DNA of 9,971 bases, from positions 1 to 9,971 of the forward strand of contig JAGHAW010000159.1 of NCBI GenBank assembly GCA_021161305.1, given 5' to 3'. The translations under genes were made by a program, and so were the position numbers. Below the pieces are notes generated by a model. It saw only the letters and a list, made by a program, of their open reading frames with translations. It had not been told where the DNA came from and did not search any database. The DNA comes from Sulfurimonas sp. Its GTDB lineage: Bacteria > Campylobacterota > Campylobacteria > Campylobacterales > Sulfurimonadaceae. How positions within the stretch are numbered: position 1 is the first letter of the stretch; every line of letters starts with the position of its first letter. Shown here one piece after another: positions 6,785 through 9,971 of the stretch.

Positions 6785-7678
6785 TTAATGTCCATCTTCT
6801 ATTCCATTTATTATAGAATCATCATAAGGATCCATATGAATCAGCGTATGGACAATTTTATCTTTAAAAAGAGCTTTTATATTTGCTTCTACATTATCTG
6901 CTATTAGATGTGCATCATAGAGTGAGATAGATACATTAAAAACTGTGTGAACAGATATAAAGATATTTGAACCTGCTTCCCTTGTTTGTAAAAAATGATA
7001 GTCAGTAATCATGGGTTCACTATGTATGGTTTCTATGATTCGATCTATATCTTCTTGTGGAAGGGCAGCATCAAGAAGCATTAAAACTCCCTCTTTTATG
7101 ATAGGGATAGCAGAGTAAATCATATAGATGGCGATTCCTACACCTAAGATAGGGTCGATTAACTCCTCTGCTGTGTAGGAAATGAGAACTAGAGCTATTA
7201 AAACTGCTCCATTTGAGAAAAGGTCTGTTTTATAGTGAAGTGCATCTGCTTTTATAACCATGTTTTTGGTTTTTTTAGCTACGAAGTTTAAAAAAGCAAC
7301 TAAAAAAGCAGTGATAATAAAAGATACTATCATAACAGTGATACTCTCACTCATATGACTCATCTCTCTTGGGTGAGTGATTTTAACTAGTGCTTCATAG
7401 AGAATAAAAAGGGCAGATGATGAGATTACCACACCCTCTATAACTGCTGCAAGAGGTTCTATCTTGCTTCTACCATAGTGAAACTGGTCATCAGGGTCTT
7501 TTTCGGCAGAATTCAGTGCAAAGTAGTTAAATAGTGAGACGGTAAGGTCTAAAAAAGAATCAATCGCAGATGCTAAAACAGCAATAGAACCACTTAAAAT
7601 CCCAACCGTCATTTTTATCAATACCAACAACCCCGCAACTGATGTTGAAACTACTGTAGCTTTTTTCTCTAATCTCAT
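6785..7678 (-). CDS. Cation diffusion facilitator (FieF-like) divalent metal efflux protein
   Basis: CDF proteins are proton-coupled dimers in the inner membrane that export Zn(II), Fe(II), Mn(II) or related ions. The 297-residue product has six predicted membrane segments in the first 200 residues and a cytoplasmic C-terminal domain (about 205-297). The four residues of the transport site are visible: D40 and D44 in the second segment (ASAIDSFLD) and H148 and D152 in the fifth (ALHYKTD). This is the DD-HD set of FieF/YiiP. The loop FHYGRSKIE (66-74) is also typical. The DD-HD set fits Zn or Fe export, but metal choice cannot be settled from sequence. AGGA six bases before the ATG supports the start. 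The gene diverges from cmoB across 60 very AT-rich bases with a palindrome. Confidence 0.92.
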   Translation of the reverse strand: MRLEKKATVVSTSVAGLLVLIKMTVGILSGSIAVLASAIDSFLDLTVSLFNYFALNSAEKDPDDQFHYGRSKIEPLAAVIEGVVISSSALFILYEALVKITHPREMSHMSESITVMIVSFIITAFLVAFLNFVAKKTKNMVIKADALHYKTDLFSNGAVLIALVLISYTAEELIDPILGVGIAIYMIYSAIPIIKEGVLMLLDAALPQEDIDRIIETIHSEPMITDYHFLQTREAGSNIFISVHTVFNVSISLYDAHLIADNVEANIKALFKDKIVHTLIHMDPYDDSIINGIEDGH

Positions 7679-7705
7679 TAAATATCCTGAATTAATTTAG
7701 ATACA

Positions 7706-7711
7706 ATTATA
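7706..7711 (-). promoter_or_regulatory. Probable -10 box of the CDF gene
   Basis: The minus strand reads TATAAT about 28 bases before the CDF ATG. It overlaps the left end of the imperfect palindrome at 7707-7728, and on the opposite strand lie candidates for cmoB (TACAAT at 7702-7707 and a TGATATAAA extended -10 at 7721-7729). The spacer is almost all A and T, so chance matches are likely. Confidence 0.4.
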
Positions 7712-7728
7712 TTAAAATTTTGATATAA
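7707..7728. promoter_or_regulatory. Imperfect AT-rich palindrome in the CDF/cmoB divergent spacer
   Basis: The two 11-base halves TTATATTAAAA and TTTTGATATAA are complementary at all but one position (7713/7722). The element covers the candidate -10 boxes of both divergent genes, a position typical for an operator. A metal-responsive regulator of the CDF pump would make sense, but base composition alone makes such palindromes fairly easy to find. Confidence 0.3.
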
Positions 7729-7738
7729 AAAGAATAAA

Positions 7739-8629
7739 ATGAACTTAGAAGATTTAAGAAAAGAGCGACAAAAGTGGATGAGTTGGAAAAATATAGCTCC
7801 ACTTCGTAAAACTGTTGAAAGTTTGGCATCTGGAACTTGGCATGTAGAGATAGGTGATGTTGTAAAAGTTAGTGGAAATTATCCACAAGATATAAAAGAG
7901 AGTGCTAAATCTCTTATGCCTTGGAGAAAAGGACCTTTTGAACTTTTTGGTACATATATAGACAGCGAATGGAAAAGTAATATAAAATACAATCTTTTAC
8001 GACCACATTTTAATTTAAAAGATAAAAGAGTTGCCGATATAGGTTGTAACAATGGTTACTATCTATTTCGTATGCAAGAAGATAAGCCAAAATTGTTAGT
8101 TGGTTTTGACCCGTCGCCACTCTATAAAACACAGTTTGATTTTATAAATTATTTTATTAAGAGTGATATAGTTTATGAGCTTTTGGGTGTCGAGCATCTT
8201 GAGTTTTACGAAGAGAAGTTTGATACTATCTTTTGTTTAGGTGTACTTTATCATAGAAGTGACCCTGTTGCAATGCTAAAACAGTTGTATAAAGGGCTAG
8301 ATAAAGAGGGCGAAGTTATTTTAGATACTTTTTACATAGAGGGTGAAGGTGAGATTTGTTTATGTCCAAAATCATCTTACTCAAAGATACCAAATATCTA
8401 TTTTGTGCCTACTATAGGTGCTTTGAAAAACTGGTGTTTAAGAGCTGGGTTTAGTAGTTTTGAGGTTTTAGAAACTTCTGTTACAGAGGCGAATGAACAG
8501 AGAAAAACGGAATGGATAGAGGGGCAGTCTTTGGAAGATTTTTTAGATCCGGAAGATGAAACTAAAACAGTTGAGGGTTATCCGGCTCCTGCTAGGATAT
8601 ATGTAAAATTGATTAAGGATAAAAAATGA
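7739..8629 (+). CDS. cmoB: tRNA U34 carboxymethyltransferase CmoB
   Basis: CmoB transfers a carboxymethyl group from carboxy-SAM to 5-hydroxyuridine at wobble position 34 of certain tRNAs, making cmo5U and widening codon reading. The 296-residue product has the CmoB-specific segment [13 protein letters not shown] at 59-71 and SEWKSNIK at 76-83, whose K64, W78 and K83 correspond to carboxy-SAM contacts in the E. coli enzyme as I remember it. There follows a SAM-type Rossmann motif [11 protein letters not shown] (98-108), GVLYHR at 168-173, the RRTEW-like RKTEW in the last 60 residues, and the family ending [10 protein letters not shown]. It is about 25 residues shorter than E. coli CmoB, all at the N-terminus. 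The carboxy-SAM maker CmoA is not in the window. Its stop overlaps the start of the hotdog gene by four bases. Confidence 0.96.
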   Translation: MNLEDLRKERQKWMSWKNIAPLRKTVESLASGTWHVEIGDVVKVSGNYPQDIKESAKSLMPWRKGPFELFGTYIDSEWKSNIKYNLLRPHFNLKDKRVADIGCNNGYYLFRMQEDKPKLLVGFDPSPLYKTQFDFINYFIKSDIVYELLGVEHLEFYEEKFDTIFCLGVLYHRSDPVAMLKQLYKGLDKEGEVILDTFYIEGEGEICLCPKSSYSKIPNIYFVPTIGALKNWCLRAGFSSFEVLETSVTEANEQRKTEWIEGQSLEDFLDPEDETKTVEGYPAPARIYVKLIKDKK

Positions 8630-9114
8630 GTGTTATGAGTGAAGAACAGATAGATGAGTTAGAGATATCTGATTATATGGAAGAGTATACAGTGCTATTA
8701 GAGACTCATCAATCTATCAATCGTGATTTGTGTGGTGAGATACAGAAGATGGATAAAAATCATGTTGAGTTAAGACTTCTGACTACATCTGATATGGTTG
8801 CAGATGATCAAGGTCTCATTCATGGAGGTTTTATCTTTAGTGCTGCTGATTATGCTGCTATGGCTGTTGTAAATGAGAAAAATGTAGTTTTAGTGGCATG
8901 TGATTCTCAGTTTTTATCTCCTGTAAAATTTGGTGATGAGGTAAATTTTGTCGCTAAAGTTCGCCATAAAGAGGGTAGAAAAAGAAATGTTCATGTAATC
9001 GGACAGGTTTTAGACATAAAAGTATTTGAGGGAGAGTTTAAAACTGTTGTTACAGAGCGTCATGTTTTAAAATTAAAACTTCTTGATGAAGAAGAGGAGA
9101 ACAAAGAATCCTAA
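8626..9114 (+). CDS. Hotdog-fold (PaaI/Cj0977-like) protein
   Basis: The 162-residue product looks like a single hotdog domain, the fold of acyl-CoA thioesterases and of acyl-CoA-sensing regulators. The core shows an N-terminal helix region, [20 protein letters not shown] (51-70) leading into the hotdog central helix [12 protein letters not shown] (71-82), then the strands around [15 protein letters not shown] and [16 protein letters not shown]. The tail is acidic. I recall a similar hotdog protein, Cj0977, beside cmoB (Cj0976) in C. jejuni, where it is reported as sigma-28 dependent and needed for virulence. The start at 8626 (ATGA overlap with cmoB, AAGGA six bases upstream) is preferred over the ATG nine bases later. 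A catalytic acid or ligand cannot be assigned; thioesterase activity is unproven. Confidence 0.8.
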   Translation: MSVMSEEQIDELEISDYMEEYTVLLETHQSINRDLCGEIQKMDKNHVELRLLTTSDMVADDQGLIHGGFIFSAADYAAMAVVNEKNVVLVACDSQFLSPVKFGDEVNFVAKVRHKEGRKRNVHVIGQVLDIKVFEGEFKTVVTERHVLKLKLLDEEEENKES

Positions 9115-9131
9115 AACTCTTTGTCTTTTTT
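9101..9131 (+). terminator. Intrinsic terminator of the cmoB-hotdog operon
   Basis: ACAAAGA (9101-9107) pairs perfectly with TCTTTGT (9118-9124) around a ten-base loop, followed by C and six T. The left arm lies inside the last codons of the hotdog gene and its stop codon falls in the loop, so the terminator is embedded in the gene end. On the other strand no T-tract follows, so it acts mainly on plus-strand transcripts and protects the convergent gene at 9134-9727. Confidence 0.7.
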
Positions 9132-9133
9132 AT

Positions 9134-9727
9134 CTACATAGTTTCTATCCAGTAGTCGGCATACTTTTGTTCCTGTTTTATGGTAGTTGTTCCACCGTGA
9201 CCGGGATATACTGTTTTGTCATAATCCAGTATTTTAAATCTCTTTAGAGATTCCCTCATATCTGCTGGATTTGAGTGTGGGAGGTCTGTTCTTCCGATAG
9301 AACGCTCAAAAATAAAGTCACCACTAAACATAGCATCGCCTATCTCTATAGTAGAGCATCCTGGAGAGTGTCCCGGAAAGTGGCGAAATTTTACTTTTAC
9401 ACCATCAAAATCAAACTCTTGATTATTTTGAACTTCTACATCTGGCGTAGATGGTGGCAGGTCTGCCATCCAACTGCTTGCACCAAGCATAGCAACATCA
9501 TCCTTTGGAGTATAGAGAGGAACTTTTAATTTCTCTTGAAGTGAGGCATTTGACCAAACATGATCAAAATGTCCATGTGTATTTAAGATAGCAACAGGAT
9601 TTGTAACATTTTGCATAACCCACTCAGTAGCACTAGCTCCCGGGTCTATGATGAAATCTTTGCCATCTACAGTAACGATATAACAGTTTGTTTGATACAT
9701 ACCCATAGGCTGAACTTTTATCTGCAT
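9134..9727 (-). CDS. Metallo-beta-lactamase-fold hydrolase, glyoxalase II (GloC/YcbL)-like
   Basis: The 197-residue protein matches the compact single-domain type II glyoxalases, which hydrolyse thioesters such as S-lactoylglutathione in the cytoplasm using a two-metal site. All ligands are in place: T50-H51-G-H53-F-D55-H56 (THGHFDH), H120 in FPGHSPGC, D137 in SGDFIFE and H177 in YPGHG. The sequence IGRTDLPHSNPADM after the aspartate is typical of the YcbL-type group. It lacks the extra C-terminal substrate-binding domain of classical GloB. Since many Campylobacterota do not rely on glutathione, the real thioester may be different. It converges on the hotdog gene and has its own promoter with a palindrome just upstream. 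Fold and metal site are sure; the substrate is inferred. Confidence 0.88.
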   Translation of the reverse strand: MQIKVQPMGMYQTNCYIVTVDGKDFIIDPGASATEWVMQNVTNPVAILNTHGHFDHVWSNASLQEKLKVPLYTPKDDVAMLGASSWMADLPPSTPDVEVQNNQEFDFDGVKVKFRHFPGHSPGCSTIEIGDAMFSGDFIFERSIGRTDLPHSNPADMRESLKRFKILDYDKTVYPGHGGTTTIKQEQKYADYWIETM

Positions 9728-9748
9728 AATTTCTCTTTTTTTAGTGTG

Positions 9749-9754
9749 ATTATA
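9749..9754 (-). promoter_or_regulatory. Extended -10 promoter of the glyoxalase-like gene
   Basis: The minus strand reads TGC-TATAAT, an extended -10 match, 21 bases before the ATG, which gives a short leader of roughly 15 bases containing AAAGAGAA as a weak ribosome binding site. A convincing -35 is absent; the corresponding region is taken up by the palindrome at 9756-9773. Confidence 0.6.
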
Positions 9755-9755
9755 G

Positions 9756-9773
9756 CATGTAGATACCTACATG
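9756..9773. promoter_or_regulatory. Operator-like palindrome CATGTAG-ATAC-CTACATG
   Basis: Perfect seven-base arms (9756-9762, 9767-9773) flank a four-base centre. The element begins one base upstream of the -10 box of the glyoxalase-like gene and fills the -10/-35 spacer. A protein binding there could block or remodel RNA polymerase. There is no T-tract next to it, so a terminator is less likely. Confidence 0.45.
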
Positions 9774-9829
9774 GTAATCAAAAATTGAAAATAAATTTTT
9801 CATTAGATGCATATATTTAACAGAGTCAT

Positions 9830-9923
9830 CGTCATTCTTGCGCCTGGAGAGTGTGAAAGAAGCGTCATTCCGTGCTTACACTCAAGGGGCATAGCAAACA
9901 CGGAATCTAGGTTATGCAAGAAG
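9830..9923. repeat. Nested palindromic repeat at the right end
   Basis: The eight bases CGTCATTC occur twice (9830-9837 and 9863-9870), and each copy opens an inverted repeat. The outer arms are TTCTTGC (9835-9841) and GCAAGAA (9916-9922). The inner arms are ATTCCGTG (9867-9874) and CACGGAAT (9899-9906). A further stem, GAGTGT (9849-9854) with ACACTC (9878-9883), competes with the inner one. This resembles dispersed extragenic ATTCC...GGAAT palindromes known in many bacteria. No open reading frame of note crosses it. The bases up to 9971 show nothing else I can name. Confidence 0.55.
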
Positions 9924-9971
9924 TCTAATATAGGAGTAATATAATTATCAAGCTGGAGTTTAGTAACGAGT

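Noticed and set aside
109..9727. Search for a defence, toxin-antitoxin, phage or mobile system
   Set aside because: Every long coding region is accounted for by a known housekeeping or metabolic family, and no transposase, integrase, nuclease-effector or toxin-like pair is present.
9275..9820. Plus-strand frames across and beyond the glyoxalase-like gene (9275-9529 and 9611-9820)
   Set aside because: Both are antisense to the metal-binding hydrolase over most of their length and show no protein-like pattern. The second runs into AT-rich promoter DNA.
9821..9971. Possible CRISPR or tRNA gene at the right end
   Set aside because: The repeated CGTCATTC occurs only twice at uneven context with inverted arms, so it is no CRISPR array, and no acceptor, D, anticodon and T-arm set of a tRNA can be built.

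Overview
The window is an AT-rich chromosomal segment of housekeeping genes. It most likely comes from a free-living Campylobacterota (Epsilonproteobacteria) related to Sulfurimonas. The reasons are the low GC, the gene types, TATAAT-like -10 boxes without clear -35 boxes, and two neighbourhoods that I recall from Campylobacter jejuni: radA/ftsY/thioredoxin lipoprotein/formyl-THF cyclo-ligase/rny, and cmoB/hotdog protein. The taxon and synteny statements come from memory of these families, not from a search.

Layout. Bases 1-108 hold no gene but contain three closely spaced palindromes downstream of radA. Bases 109-4397 hold four minus-strand genes. Transcription runs tlpA-like lipoprotein (3843-4397), ftsY (2950-3831), and an unusually long alanine dehydrogenase/transhydrogenase-family protein (1541-2953, GTG start overlapping the ftsY stop). 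Then comes a symmetrical terminator-like hairpin and radA (109-1455), which has its own -10 box. Diverging from tlpA on the plus strand is a two-gene operon, a 5-formyl-THF cyclo-ligase family gene (4450-5022) and rny (5025-6593). Bases 6594-6784 hold a hairpin and a possible tiny membrane-protein frame without a standard start. A minus-strand cation diffusion facilitator (6785-7678) diverges from cmoB (7739-8629), which overlaps a hotdog-fold gene (8626-9114). This pair ends in a clear terminator and converges on a glyoxalase II-like metallo-beta-lactamase-fold gene (9134-9727, minus). Bases 9728-9971 hold that gene's promoter with an operator-like palindrome, followed by a nested palindromic repeat that continues towards the window edge.

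How the genes work together. FtsY (membrane targeting), RadA (recombination), RNase Y (mRNA decay at the membrane) and CmoB (tRNA wobble modification) are core information-processing functions. The thioredoxin lipoprotein, cyclo-ligase, CDF pump and glyoxalase-like hydrolase cover redox, folate, metal and aldehyde metabolism. No transposase, phage, CRISPR, toxin or defence gene is visible. I found no convincing new multi-gene system. The items most worth a second look are the long dehydrogenase coupled to ftsY, the start-less small membrane frame, the cmoB-hotdog coupling, and the operator-like and REP-like palindromes.
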